DNA of 64,000 nt from DAHUXT01 sp036273675 (GCA_036273675.1 DASUHD010000153.1:1-64000); one strand, 5' to 3'. Shown: positions 12,246-19,841, counted from the first letter of the stretch. Made by a program: numbers and translations. The notes: generated by a model not told the origin, from the sequence alone.

Positions 12246-13652
12246 TTAGCTGCCTCGCTCGCCTGCCTCGTCCGCCGCGTCATACACCACGACGCCATCG
12301 AGCAGTGTCATCCGCACGCGCCCACGAAGTGGCACACCCGCCAGCGGTGTATTATGGCCACGCGAGGCGAAGCGCTCTGGATCAACCGTCCACACCTCGT
12401 CGGGATCGAAGATAACGATATCCGCCGCCGCGCCCGGTTCGAGTGTTCCCGCCTCTAGCTTCCATGCGTGCGCCGCCCGCGACGTGAGCGCGGCGATCAG
12501 TGTCTCAAGTGATAATTTGCCCGCCCGTACCAGGGTCAGCAGGGAGGCCAGCGCCGTCTCCAATCCAGAGATGCCAAACGCCGCCTCGCCATACTCACAG
12601 TCTTTGTCAACCGTTGTGTGGGGCGCATGATCCGTAGCAATGGCGTCAATCGCGCCGTCAATTAGACCCGCCAGCAACGCCTCACAATCGGCGGCCGTGC
12701 GGAGCGGCGGATTGACTTTGGTATTGGTGTCGTAGCGCACTCCAGGCTCAATAGTCAGCCCCTCAGCCGCCAGCGCAGCCGCCAGTGGGCCGGTGCGCTC
12801 GCCCGCCACCCAATTATCGGTCAGCAACAGATGGTGTGGCGTGACCTCTGCCGTCACCAGCAACCCCTCGGCCTTCGCCGCACGTATCAGATCCACCGAG
12901 CCTGCCGTGCTGAGGTGCGCCGCATGATAGCGCGCGCCGGTGAGCCGCACCAGCGCCAGATCGCGCGCCAGCATCACTTCCTCGCCCGCCGCGGGCCAGC
13001 CGCGCAGGCCCAGCATCGTCGCCACCGCACCCTCATTCATGACGCCGCTACCAACCAGATCGTCGTCCTGGCAATGCTCGACAACTGGCGCGCCCAGCGG
13101 CGCGGCGTATTCGAGCGCAAGACGCATCAGGCGGCTGCTATGGACCGGGCGGCCATCATCGGAGAAGGCGACCGCGCCCGCCTCAACCAGTTCGGCCATC
13201 TCGCTCAACTCTTTGCCATCCTCGCCCTTGCTGATGGCGGCGATGGGGCGTACATGGGCAGGCGCACCCTTCGCCCGCGACAGTACATAGTCAAGCGTTG
13301 CACGTGAATCGATCACCGGATTGGTATTGGGCATACAGCAGATCGTGGTGAAGCCGCCTCGCGCAGCGGCCCGCGCCCCGCTGGCAATCGACTCTTTGCC
13401 CTCGAAGCCCGGTTCACGCAGGTGTGCGTGCAGATCGACGAAGCCCGGCGCCACCACCCAACTCGCGGGCAGTTCTACGGTCCGCAACGGCGCATCCGAC
13501 TCCGCCACTCGCACCGCCAGCGCGTCGGCATCGGTCCCGTGTGCGACGATACGCCCATCGCGGATGAGCAGCCAGCCCACCTCATCCAGACCTTGGCCCG
13601 GATCGACGATGCGCGCCCCGATCAGCGCCAGTTGTTCTGTCACGCCGCTCAC
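12246..13652 (-). CDS. pyrC: Dihydroorotase
   Basis: 468 residues, long-type (type I) dihydroorotase of the amidohydrolase superfamily, converting carbamoyl-aspartate to dihydroorotate. Zinc-binding DLHAHLREPGFE is at about residue 75. CCMPNTNPVID is the family signature, EHCQDD and AAHLSTAG carry further metal ligands, and IATDHAPH holds the catalytic Asp. Its start overlaps the end of pyrB by four bases (ATGA type), which implies translational coupling. Confidence 0.97.
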   Translation of the reverse strand: MSGVTEQLALIGARIVDPGQGLDEVGWLLIRDGRIVAHGTDADALAVRVAESDAPLRTVELPASWVVAPGFVDLHAHLREPGFEGKESIASGARAAARGGFTTICCMPNTNPVIDSRATLDYVLSRAKGAPAHVRPIAAISKGEDGKELSEMAELVEAGAVAFSDDGRPVHSSRLMRLALEYAAPLGAPVVEHCQDDDLVGSGVMNEGAVATMLGLRGWPAAGEEVMLARDLALVRLTGARYHAAHLSTAGSVDLIRAAKAEGLLVTAEVTPHHLLLTDNWVAGERTGPLAAALAAEGLTIEPGVRYDTNTKVNPPLRTAADCEALLAGLIDGAIDAIATDHAPHTTVDKDCEYGEAAFGISGLETALASLLTLVRAGKLSLETLIAALTSRAAHAWKLEAGTLEPGAAADIVIFDPDEVWTVDPERFASRGHNTPLAGVPLRGRVRMTLLDGVVVYDAADEAGERGS

Positions 13653-14875
13653 TCCTTCGCCGCCTTCGCTGTATTTGCTGCCAGCGCTCCGGCGATCATC
13701 TCCAGCACCGCCATGCGCACGGCAACACCGTTGGTCACCTGCTCCTCGATCAAGGAGGCCGGTCCGTGGGCCACCGCCGAGGATATCTCGACACCTTCAT
13801 TCATCGGCCCCGGATGGAGCACGAGCGCGCCGGGCTTCGCCAGCTTCAGCCGTACCTTATTGAGGCCATAGCGCTGTGAGTATTCACGCAGCGAGGGTAG
13901 CAGCCCCGCCTGCTGGCGTTCGCGTTGCAGCCGTAGCGCCATGATCGCATCGGCGTCTTTGAGCGCGTGGGCGCAATCTGTCTCGACGGTGACACGCCGA
14001 ATGGCGCCAGTCCCTGGCACCGGGCGCGCCGCATACAGCTCAGCGGCGGCTGGCGGCAGCAGCGTACGCGGACCGCAAAGCACCACCTCCGCGCCCGCGG
14101 CGGTGAGCGACCAGACATTCGAGCGGGCGACACGACTATGCAGAATATCGCCGAGGATGACGATGCGCTTCCCCGCAACCGTCTTCAGGTGACGCTCCAG
14201 CGTGAAGAGATCGAGCAACGCCTGTGTAGGATGCGCATGCCAGCCGTCACCCGCATTCACGACTCCGCCGCGGATGGCGCGAGCGATGGCATCGGGCGCG
14301 CCCGACTGGCTGGAGCGGACGACGACGATCTGCGCGCCCAGCGCCTGGAGCGTCTCGACAGTATCGCGTAGCGACTCGCCCTTGCTCACGCTGCTGGCCG
14401 ATGCGGTCACATTCACGACATCCGCGCCGAGCTTCTTCCCTGCCAACTCGAACGAAACGCGCGTCCGGGTGCTGTTCTCGTAAAACAGGTTGACCAGCAC
14501 GCGGCCTTGCAGCGTCTTCAGCCGCGCCTCTGGCTGGTCAAGCATCTCGCGCATCGTCGCGGCACGGTCAAGCAGCGCGCGCAGTTCATCGGGCGTCCAG
14601 TCGTCCAGATCGAGCACATGCTGGCGCGCGACCACTGCGGAGGCTGCGGATGTTTCACGTGAAACATCCGCAGTTGCCAAACTACCCGTCCTGGCCTGCC
14701 ACACTCCCGCGCCAGGGACGGCGCTTACCTCCTCCTCGATGATCTCGCGGCAAAGCTCGACGCACTCATCGCAGATGTAGACGCCACCCGGCCCAGCGAT
14801 CAGCCGCGCCACCATATCCGGTGATTTGCCGCAGAAGGAGCAGCAATACGCCGCCCGCTTCCCTACCTTCGTCAT
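13649..14875 (-). CDS. pyrB: Aspartate carbamoyltransferase with N-terminal ClpX-type zinc finger
   Basis: 408 residues from ATG 14875, four bases after the pyrR stop; an in-frame ATG at 14896 is an alternative. Residues ~85-408 are a complete catalytic chain joining carbamoyl phosphate and aspartate: carbamoyl-phosphate loop YENSTRTRVSFELA, SSVSKGESLRDT, HPTQALLD, GDILHSRVARSN and HPGPMNEGVEI. Residues ~8-48 are unmistakably the zinc-binding domain of ClpX: CSFCGKS, then IAGPGGVYICDECVELC, with ligands Cys12, Cys15, Cys35 and Cys38. A ~35-residue linker joins them, and a parS palindrome is coded within it. Normal PyrB is about 310 residues and has no zinc finger; in enterobacteria a separate zinc-containing PyrI contacts it. 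There is no frameshift or stop between the parts. The role of the finger (oligomerisation, partner docking) is inference. Confidence 0.95.
   Translation of the reverse strand: MTKVGKRAAYCCSFCGKSPDMVARLIAGPGGVYICDECVELCREIIEEEVSAVPGAGVWQARTGSLATADVSRETSAASAVVARQHVLDLDDWTPDELRALLDRAATMREMLDQPEARLKTLQGRVLVNLFYENSTRTRVSFELAGKKLGADVVNVTASASSVSKGESLRDTVETLQALGAQIVVVRSSQSGAPDAIARAIRGGVVNAGDGWHAHPTQALLDLFTLERHLKTVAGKRIVILGDILHSRVARSNVWSLTAAGAEVVLCGPRTLLPPAAAELYAARPVPGTGAIRRVTVETDCAHALKDADAIMALRLQRERQQAGLLPSLREYSQRYGLNKVRLKLAKPGALVLHPGPMNEGVEISSAVAHGPASLIEEQVTNGVAVRMAVLEMIAGALAANTAKAAKE
14651..14666. promoter_or_regulatory. parS-like ParB-binding site 3, perfect consensus, inside pyrB linker
   Basis: TGTTTCACGTGAAACA is identical to the parS consensus. 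It is embedded in a longer perfect inverted repeat of 30 bases (14644-14673). It codes for the residues DVSRET of the linker between the zinc finger and the catalytic domain of PyrB. Confidence 0.92.
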
Positions 14876-14879
14876 GATG

Positions 14880-15473
14880 TCATGCCCCCGACCCATGCTC
14901 GCCAGCGCTGAGTTCGGGCGCGGATACCAGCGCCACGGCGTCCAGTCCGTCGATCTCGCGCAGGCGCACATGGATGCTCTCGGTCAGCGCCGTCGGAATG
15001 TTCTTGCCGACGTAATCGGCGCGAATCGGCAGCTCGCGATGGCCACGGTCTACCATGACGGCCAGCTGCACCCGGCGCGGGCGGCCCGCATCCACCAGCG
15101 CATCGATCGCGGCGCGGGTGGTGCGCCCGGTGAAAAGCACGTCATCCACCAGCACAACGGTCTGGCCCGCCACTGGCAGATCGAGCGGCGCGCGTTCCAG
15201 CGGCTGCCGTGCGGGGCGGTCATCGCGATAGTTGGTGATATCCAGTTCGAGGACCGGCACGGCGATGCCTTCCAGCGCGTTAATGCGCTCGGCCAGGCGA
15301 CGCGCCAACGGGATGCCACGGGTATGCAGCCCAACTAGCACCAGATCGCCCGCGCCCGCGTTACGCTCCAGAATCTCGTGGGCAATCCGGGAGATCGCAC
15401 GGCGCATCTCCTCCTCGCTGAAGATGATTTTACCAACGCCGACAGGGTTGCCAGATGGCTGAGAGGCGCTCAT
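14880..15473 (-). CDS. pyrR: PyrR: pyr operon attenuation regulator / uracil phosphoribosyltransferase
   Basis: 197 residues from ATG 15473, preceded by AAAGGAG at good spacing; the frame extends further upstream without a site. PyrR binds UMP and the pyr leader mRNA to promote termination, and has UPRTase activity. The PRPP-binding loop is VVLVDDVLFTGRTTRAAIDAL (about residues 100-120). GLHTRGIPLARRLAERI and the C-terminal VDRGHRELPIRADYVGKNIPT are diagnostic of PyrR. It is the first gene of the operon, directly downstream of its own PyrR-binding leader. Confidence 0.97.
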   Translation of the reverse strand: MSASQPSGNPVGVGKIIFSEEEMRRAISRIAHEILERNAGAGDLVLVGLHTRGIPLARRLAERINALEGIAVPVLELDITNYRDDRPARQPLERAPLDLPVAGQTVVLVDDVLFTGRTTRAAIDALVDAGRPRRVQLAVMVDRGHRELPIRADYVGKNIPTALTESIHVRLREIDGLDAVALVSAPELSAGEHGSGA

Positions 15474-15549
15474 AGGCCCACTCCTTTCATGTCGTGAGTG
15501 CGAGAAGTGGAAGGTAAACGACACGGGTCACTGAGGGAGTGAATAGCAT

Positions 15550-15590
15550 AAAAAAAGCCTCCATCACCATCGCCCTGGATGGGATGAAGG
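15550..15590 (-). terminator. Intrinsic terminator of the pyr leader (attenuator)
   Basis: Read on the minus strand, CCTTCATC-CCATC pairs with GATGG-T-GATGGAGG (13 base pairs counting one G-U, with one bulge), followed by C and seven Ts. It lies between the PyrR-binding hairpin and the pyrR start codon, exactly where a Bacillus-type pyr attenuator is expected. Confidence 0.88.
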
Positions 15591-15654
15591 AAAGCTGTTC
15601 TATAGGGGAGAAACGCCCGCAGTGGGCAGGCAGGCGCACAGGCCACACACACAC

Positions 15655-15688
15655 TCCTTTCCAGCCTCACAGGACTGGGGTTAAAGGA
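15655..15688 (-). promoter_or_regulatory. PyrR-binding loop (anti-antiterminator) in pyr leader
   Basis: On the minus strand a lower stem TCCTTT/AAAGGA encloses an upper hairpin CCAGTCCTGTGAGGCTGG. This agrees with the known PyrR-binding consensus (ARUCCNGNGAGGYU) of Bacillus pyr leaders, including the purine-rich flanks. Binding of UMP-loaded PyrR should stabilise this hairpin and allow the downstream terminator to form. Confidence 0.9.
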
Positions 15689-15699
15689 CCGCTAAAGAG

Positions 15700-15728
15700 A
15701 GTATACCACCGCCAACTCAACCATGCAA
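15700..15728 (-). promoter_or_regulatory. Promoter of the pyr operon
   Basis: On the minus strand, -35 TTGCAT (15728-15723), a 17-base spacer, then -10 TATACT (15705-15700). The start of transcription would lie about 10 bases before the PyrR-binding hairpin. Confidence 0.72.
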
Positions 15729-15801
15729 AAAGGCGGTACTCACATGCATGGGTCATGGCTATACGAATATACAGGCGGCTTGCCATGATTGTTATGTCTA
15801 C

Positions 15802-15830
15802 TTGACGCGCCGGTTGAGGCTCGCTATAGT
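15802..15830 (+). promoter_or_regulatory. Promoter of the aroH-tyrA leader
   Basis: TTGACG, a 17-base spacer, then TATAGT: a near-ideal housekeeping sigma promoter. It is oriented toward the structured leader and the aroH-tyrA gene about 220 bases downstream. Confidence 0.85.
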
Positions 15831-15881
15831 GCTGGCATGACAAGTTATACCTCACAATGCGCGGATAGCTATTATCGGCGG

Positions 15882-15964
15882 CCCTCTGGCGGGGCGGGCC
15901 GGTGTAGTTCCGTGAGCACGCTAAGGTGAGAGATCGCCGCAAGGCGTAACCGCCAGCCAGAGGG
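15882..15964 (+). ncRNA. Structured leader RNA, candidate riboswitch or attenuator upstream of aroH-tyrA
   Basis: A nine-base-pair closing stem (CCCTCTGGC at 15882-15890 with GCCAGAGGG at 15956-15964) encloses about 65 bases. Within it is an arm GGT...CGCC-GCAA-GGCG-TA-ACC with a GNRA tetraloop and an asymmetric purine-rich internal loop. A strong terminator follows three bases later, and a promoter precedes it. The layout is that of a cis-acting regulatory RNA for an aromatic amino acid gene. No T-box, TPP, SAM, lysine, glycine, c-di-GMP, fluoride or SRP RNA signature was recognised, so the class and ligand are unknown. A stand-alone small RNA is an alternative. Confidence 0.65.
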
Positions 15965-15967
15965 TAA

Positions 15968-15998
15968 GCAGAAGCGTAAAGGCTTCTGCTTTTTTGTT
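15968..15998 (+). terminator. Intrinsic terminator in the aroH-tyrA leader
   Basis: GCAGAAGC, a six-base loop, GCTTCTGC, then six Ts. It ends about 60 bases before the aroH-tyrA start codon, so it is a likely attenuator. Confidence 0.9.
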
Positions 15999-16009
15999 GC
16001 CCGCTGGTT

Positions 16010-16046
16010 CCCCTCTCCTGCGGAAGAGGGGGTTAGGGGTGAGGTC
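16010..16046. repeat. Dispersed C/G-rich intergenic repeat, copy 1
   Basis: A hairpin-forming CCCCTCTC...GAGGGGG stretch followed by TTAGGGGTGAGG. A similar element occurs at 62186-62223, also between genes. Such elements are common in Chloroflexota intergenic DNA; its role is unknown. Confidence 0.55.
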
Positions 16047-16058
16047 TAGGGAAAGACA

Positions 16059-17333
16059 ATGTTAATGGAAACATCATCTACGATGCGCTGTCGGGGGCTG
16101 CGCGGCGCGACCACCGCCGCCGACAACAGCGCCGCAGCGATTCTCGCCGCTACTCGCGAACTGCTCGAACGGCTGGTGGCGCGTAATGCGCTCGATGTCG
16201 CGGATATCGCCAGCGCGTTCTTCACTGTGACCGACGACCTCGACGCCGCCTATCCCGCCCTGGCCGCGCGCGAGCTGGGCTGGAACGAGGTGGCTCTGCT
16301 CTGCGCCCGCGAGATTCCCGTGCCGGGCAGCGTCGCCCGCTGCATCCGCGTGCTGCTCCACATCAACACGACCAAAGGACAGGCCGACCTACGCCCCGTC
16401 TATCTGCGCGATGCGGTGGCGCTGCGGCCAGATGTGGTCGATACCACACTACCAGCCACGATGCCCGCCGTGGAACGCGTCGCCATTCTCGGCCTGGGGC
16501 TGATGGGCGCATCGCTCGGGATGGCGCTCCGGGAGCGCGGCGTGGCCCGACAGGTGGCGGGATTCGACGCCGATCCTGGCGTGACCGAGCGCGCCCGCGA
16601 ACGTGGCGCTATCGATGTCGGCTATGCATCGGTCGCGGAGGCGGTGGCTGGCAGCGCTCTGGTGGCGCTGGCCACGCCGCTGCTGGCGATGCGCGATCTG
16701 CTGGCGGAGATGGCGCCACTGCTGGCCGAGACAACAGTTGTTACCGACCTTGGCAGCGTCAAAGCGCCTGTCGTCTCCTGGGCAGAGCCGCTGCTGAGGG
16801 CGCCGGGTCAGTTCGTCGGCGGGCATCCCATGGCGGGCAGTGAGCAATCGGGAGTCGAAGCGGCCAATAGCGGCCTGTATCGCGATTGCGTCTGGTGTCT
16901 GACGCCCACCGACCACACATCCACCACCGCGCTCCACATGGTCACACGGCTGATCGAGGCAATGGGGGCGAATCCACGCATCATGCCGCCTGAGCAGCAC
17001 GATCAAGCCGTCGCCCTGGCGAGCCATCTGCCGCTGGTGGCCGCAAGCGCGCTGACGCTGACCGTCGCGCAGTCGCCCGATGCCACAGACGCCTTTGCGC
17101 TCGCGGCGGGCGGATTCCGCGATGCGACCCGTGTCGCATCGGGCAGCCCACGCATGGCGCGCGACATCTGCCTGACCAACACCACCCCGCTACTCTCCGC
17201 GCTGGATCGCTATATCGCCGCGCTGCAATCCCTCCGCGACCTGATCGTGGAGCAGAGTCCCGCGCTCGAAGCGACCTTCACAGAAGCCAATGACGCGCGC
17301 AATCGCTGGTTAGCAGGCCAACCAGAATCTTGA
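16059..17333 (+). CDS. AroH-type chorismate mutase fused to prephenate dehydrogenase
   Basis: 424 residues. Residues ~10-128 are an AroH-class (trimeric, Bacillus-type) chorismate mutase. RGLRGATTA, LLCAREIPVPGSVARCIRV and PVYLRDAVALRPD keep the residues equivalent to Bacillus Arg7, Cys75, Glu78, Arg90, Tyr108 and Arg116. Residues ~132-424 are a TyrA prephenate dehydrogenase with the NAD-binding ILGLGLMGASLG, VTDLGSVK, GGHPMAGSEQSG and catalytic-region LASHLPLV. Together they convert chorismate to 4-hydroxyphenylpyruvate in tyrosine synthesis. The familiar TyrA fusions use the AroQ fold; an AroH fusion is uncommon. AGGGA precedes the ATG. Control by the leader RNA is likely. Confidence 0.95.
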   Translation: MLMETSSTMRCRGLRGATTAADNSAAAILAATRELLERLVARNALDVADIASAFFTVTDDLDAAYPALAARELGWNEVALLCAREIPVPGSVARCIRVLLHINTTKGQADLRPVYLRDAVALRPDVVDTTLPATMPAVERVAILGLGLMGASLGMALRERGVARQVAGFDADPGVTERARERGAIDVGYASVAEAVAGSALVALATPLLAMRDLLAEMAPLLAETTVVTDLGSVKAPVVSWAEPLLRAPGQFVGGHPMAGSEQSGVEAANSGLYRDCVWCLTPTDHTSTTALHMVTRLIEAMGANPRIMPPEQHDQAVALASHLPLVAASALTLTVAQSPDATDAFALAAGGFRDATRVASGSPRMARDICLTNTTPLLSALDRYIAALQSLRDLIVEQSPALEATFTEANDARNRWLAGQPES

Positions 17334-17343
17334 GAAGTTGTTC

Positions 17344-17372
17344 TTGACAGGCAATCTATAGCGATGTATCTT
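17344..17372 (+). promoter_or_regulatory. Promoter of the Lrp/AsnC-family gene
   Basis: Consensus TTGACA, a 17-base spacer, then TATCTT. It starts 10 bases after the tyrA stop and ends 24 bases before the lrp start codon. Confidence 0.82.
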
Positions 17373-17395
17373 CTTTTCATCGGAGGTGATGCCGA

Positions 17396-17881
17396 ATGAT
17401 TGACGACATTGACGGCAAAATACTGTCTATTCTTCAAAACGACGCGCGCACGTCCAACGCCGAGATTGCGCGGCGGCTGGCTATGGCGCCTTCCGCGATT
17501 CTAGAGCGCATCCGCAAGCTCGAGACGCGCGGCCTGATCGACGGCTACGAGGCACGACTGAATCCCAAGGCGCTCGATATGGGGCTGCTCGCCTTCATCT
17601 ACGTCCGCGCCGATGAGCGTATCGGCTCGCGCGTGATTGGCGACGAGCTGGCGGCGTTTCCTGAGGTGCAGGAGGTGCATCACATCGCCGGGGAAGACTG
17701 TTATCTCTTAAAGGTGCGGGTTGCCGACACCAACGCGCTGAGCGACCTGCTCCGCCAGCGGCTTGGCCCCATCGACGCCATCCGCTCTACCCGCACCACC
17801 ATCGTACTCTCGACGATCAAAGAGACAGCGCAGATTCCGCTGCCATCAACGGCGAAAGAAGACCTTTCCGATGCTGGCTAG
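17396..17881 (+). CDS. Lrp/AsnC-family transcriptional regulator
   Basis: 161 residues. An N-terminal winged HTH (IDDIDGKILSILQNDARTSNAEIARRLAMAPSAILERIRKLE, about residues 2-44) is followed by a RAM ligand-binding domain (GLLAFIYVRADE to VQEVHHIAGEDCYLLKVRV). Family members sense amino acids and control amino acid metabolism or export. A strong GGAGGTGAT ribosome-binding site precedes the ATG. It overlaps the start of the downstream exporter gene by 11 bases, so it probably controls that exporter and perhaps the upstream tyrA. Confidence 0.95.
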   Translation: MIDDIDGKILSILQNDARTSNAEIARRLAMAPSAILERIRKLETRGLIDGYEARLNPKALDMGLLAFIYVRADERIGSRVIGDELAAFPEVQEVHHIAGEDCYLLKVRVADTNALSDLLRQRLGPIDAIRSTRTTIVLSTIKETAQIPLPSTAKEDLSDAG

Positions 17882-18845
17882 TCGCACAAGTCCCCGCACG
17901 CAGATCATTCTCGCGTTCGCCGCCGTCTATATCTTCTGGGGTTCCACCTATCTGGCCATTCGCTTCGCCGTCGCCACGATGCCGCCGTTTCTGATGGCGG
18001 GCATCCGCTTCCTGATTGCGGGCGCGATTCTGTATCTCTGGATGCGCCTGCGCGGCGGCGAGCGGCCCAAATTGATTCACTGGCGTTCCGCGCTAATCGT
18101 CGGCGGGCTGTTGCTGCTGGGCGGCAACGGACTCGTCTCATGGTCTGAACAGCAGGTGCCCTCAGGGCTGGCAGCGCTCCTGGTTGCGGCGGTTCCGCTC
18201 TGGATGGTGCTCTTCGATTGGCTACGTCCTGGCGGCACGCGGCCAGCCAGTCTGACGGTTGTCGGGCTGGCGATTGGCTTCGCGGGCGTCATCCTGCTGG
18301 CCAGTCAGGCTGAATCCTCGGGTACCGGGCCGCAGCTCATTGGCGTCCTGGCGCTGCTGGTGGCGGCGATTTGCTGGGCGATTGGCTCGCTCTACGCCCG
18401 CAGCGCGCCCTTCCCTCGGACGCAACTATTGGGTACCGGGATGGAGATGCTGGGCGGCGGCGTCTTGCTGATCGTGATCGCCACGGCAACAGGCGAGTGG
18501 AGCCAGGTTCATCTCGAAGCCATCACGCTCAAGTCGGCGCTGGCCCTCGCCTTTCTGATTATCTTCGGCTCACTGGTCGCGTTCTCGGCATATGTCTGGC
18601 TGCTGCATCATGTCTCGGCGGCGCGCGTCTCAACCTACGCCTATGTCAACCCGATGGTCGCGGTCTTCCTCGGCTGGGCCTTCGCCCGTGAGGAAGTCAC
18701 CTGGGTCACCATTGCCTCCGCGGCAATCATCATCGCTGCAGTCGCGCTGATCAGCGTCGCGCGGGCGCGTGGCGAGAAGCCGCAGCTCGAACCAGTTCCC
18801 GAAATCGATGCTCCGACGCCAGAGGAGGCAATCGCGCGCCAGTAG
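17871..18845 (+). CDS. EamA/DMT-family exporter
   Basis: 324 residues from ATG 17871; the frame opens earlier, but the family sequence begins here. Ten membrane helices are arranged as two EamA repeats (ILAFAAVYIFWGSTYLAIRFA at the start of repeat 1; LIGVLALLVAAICWAIGSLYA at repeat 2). Members of the drug/metabolite transporter superfamily export amino acids and related metabolites. Its coupling to an Lrp/AsnC regulator suggests amino acid export, which is inference. The C-terminal ~25 residues are hydrophilic and acidic. Confidence 0.92.
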   Translation: MLASRTSPRTQIILAFAAVYIFWGSTYLAIRFAVATMPPFLMAGIRFLIAGAILYLWMRLRGGERPKLIHWRSALIVGGLLLLGGNGLVSWSEQQVPSGLAALLVAAVPLWMVLFDWLRPGGTRPASLTVVGLAIGFAGVILLASQAESSGTGPQLIGVLALLVAAICWAIGSLYARSAPFPRTQLLGTGMEMLGGGVLLIVIATATGEWSQVHLEAITLKSALALAFLIIFGSLVAFSAYVWLLHHVSAARVSTYAYVNPMVAVFLGWAFAREEVTWVTIASAAIIIAAVALISVARARGEKPQLEPVPEIDAPTPEEAIARQ

Positions 18846-18909
18846 CCGATGCGGTAATCCAACATCGCGGCATGAATGCCACGGCTAATTGTTCACCTTC
18901 TCCTCGTGC

Positions 18910-18915
18910 TATACT
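18910..18915 (+). promoter_or_regulatory. Candidate -10 element for the XdhC-family gene
   Basis: TATACT lies 47 bases before the start codon. The expected -35 region holds only a weak match (AATTGT at 17-base spacing). Confidence 0.4.
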
Positions 18916-18962
18916 TCCCAGAGAGAAGCTATAGGGTAATCACTAGCTTCCGGGAGGCGCAT

Positions 18963-19841
18963 ATGTATGGCGAGATCGCGGCGGCGCTGGCGCGTGGCGA
19001 GGCTGGCGTCCTCCTGACGGTGGTGAAGATCTATGGCGCGGCCCCCTGCGCGCCGGGGACGAAGATGTTCGTCCGCGACGATGGCAGCGCGCTCGGAACA
19101 TTTGGCGGACGGCAGACCGATGCCCACGCCCGCACCGATGCGCTAGAGGCGCTAGCCTCCGGGCAGACCAGCCTGCTGAAGTACAATCTTGACCCCGAGG
19201 GCGGCGAGAGCGTCGGCAGTTGCGGCGCGACCCTGGAAGTCTTTGTCGAGCCGATACGCCCAGAGCCACGGCTGATCGTCGCCGGGTCTGGCTACGTGGC
19301 CCAGGCGCTGACCCGGCTAACCACCGCCATCGGCTGGCGGGTCAGCCTGTTGGACGACCGCTCCGAGTTCGTGCAGACAGCGTTGCCCGATAATGTATCG
19401 CTTACCGTCGGCGATATCCCCGAACTGCTACCCACCCTCGCGCCCGACACGATGACGGCGGTAGTGATCGTCACACGCGGCCACAAGGTTGACCAGGACG
19501 CGCTCGAAGCGGCGCTCGGCACGGGCGCTGGCTATATCGGCATGATCGGCAGCCCCGGCAAGGTGCGTACGATCTTCCGCAAGTTGCTACGCAAAGGTAT
19601 CACTTCCGATACGCTGGCGCAGGTTCACGCGCCGATTGGGCTGGACCTGGGCGCGCGGACGCCCGACGAGATCGCGCTCAGCATCGCCGCCGAACTGCTG
19701 GCATGGCGGCGTGGCGGCAGCGGCGAACCCCTCCGCGACCACGCAGCCATCCTGGCCAAAGTGCAGTCCGAACCGAAGAGCGAAACGGAGACCGAGTTGG
19801 AAACCGAGACCGAGCCGGAAACCGAGCCAGCCGGGGCCTAA
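18963..19841 (+). CDS. XdhC/CoxI-family molybdenum-hydroxylase maturation protein
   Basis: 292 residues from ATG 18963, which has GGGAGG six bases upstream. The XdhC_CoxI N-terminal domain includes FGGRQTDAHA and SVGSCGATLEVFVEP. It is followed by a Rossmann-type XdhC C-terminal domain (RLIVAGSGYVAQALTRL, VVIVTRGHKVDQDALEAAL, YIGMIGSPGKVRTIFRKL, HAPIGLDLGARTPDEIALSI). Family members bind and sulfurate molybdenum cofactor for xanthine dehydrogenase or CO dehydrogenase-type enzymes. No hydroxylase subunits are in this window. The C-terminal tail is a low-complexity run of Glu-Thr repeats ending PEPAGA-like. Confidence 0.9.
   Translation: MYGEIAAALARGEAGVLLTVVKIYGAAPCAPGTKMFVRDDGSALGTFGGRQTDAHARTDALEALASGQTSLLKYNLDPEGGESVGSCGATLEVFVEPIRPEPRLIVAGSGYVAQALTRLTTAIGWRVSLLDDRSEFVQTALPDNVSLTVGDIPELLPTLAPDTMTAVVIVTRGHKVDQDALEAALGTGAGYIGMIGSPGKVRTIFRKLLRKGITSDTLAQVHAPIGLDLGARTPDEIALSIAAELLAWRRGGSGEPLRDHAAILAKVQSEPKSETETELETETEPETEPAGA

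Noticed and set aside
14726..14875. Remnant of a broken clpX gene next to pyrB
   Set aside because: The zinc finger is in frame with the ATCase domain without any stop or shift, and no AAA+ part of ClpX is present nearby.
15882..15964. Possible tRNA, SRP RNA or 6S RNA
   Set aside because: No cloverleaf, no T-loop GTTCAANCC, no SRP GGTCAGG/GGAAGNAG signature and no 6S bubble; left as an unclassified leader RNA.
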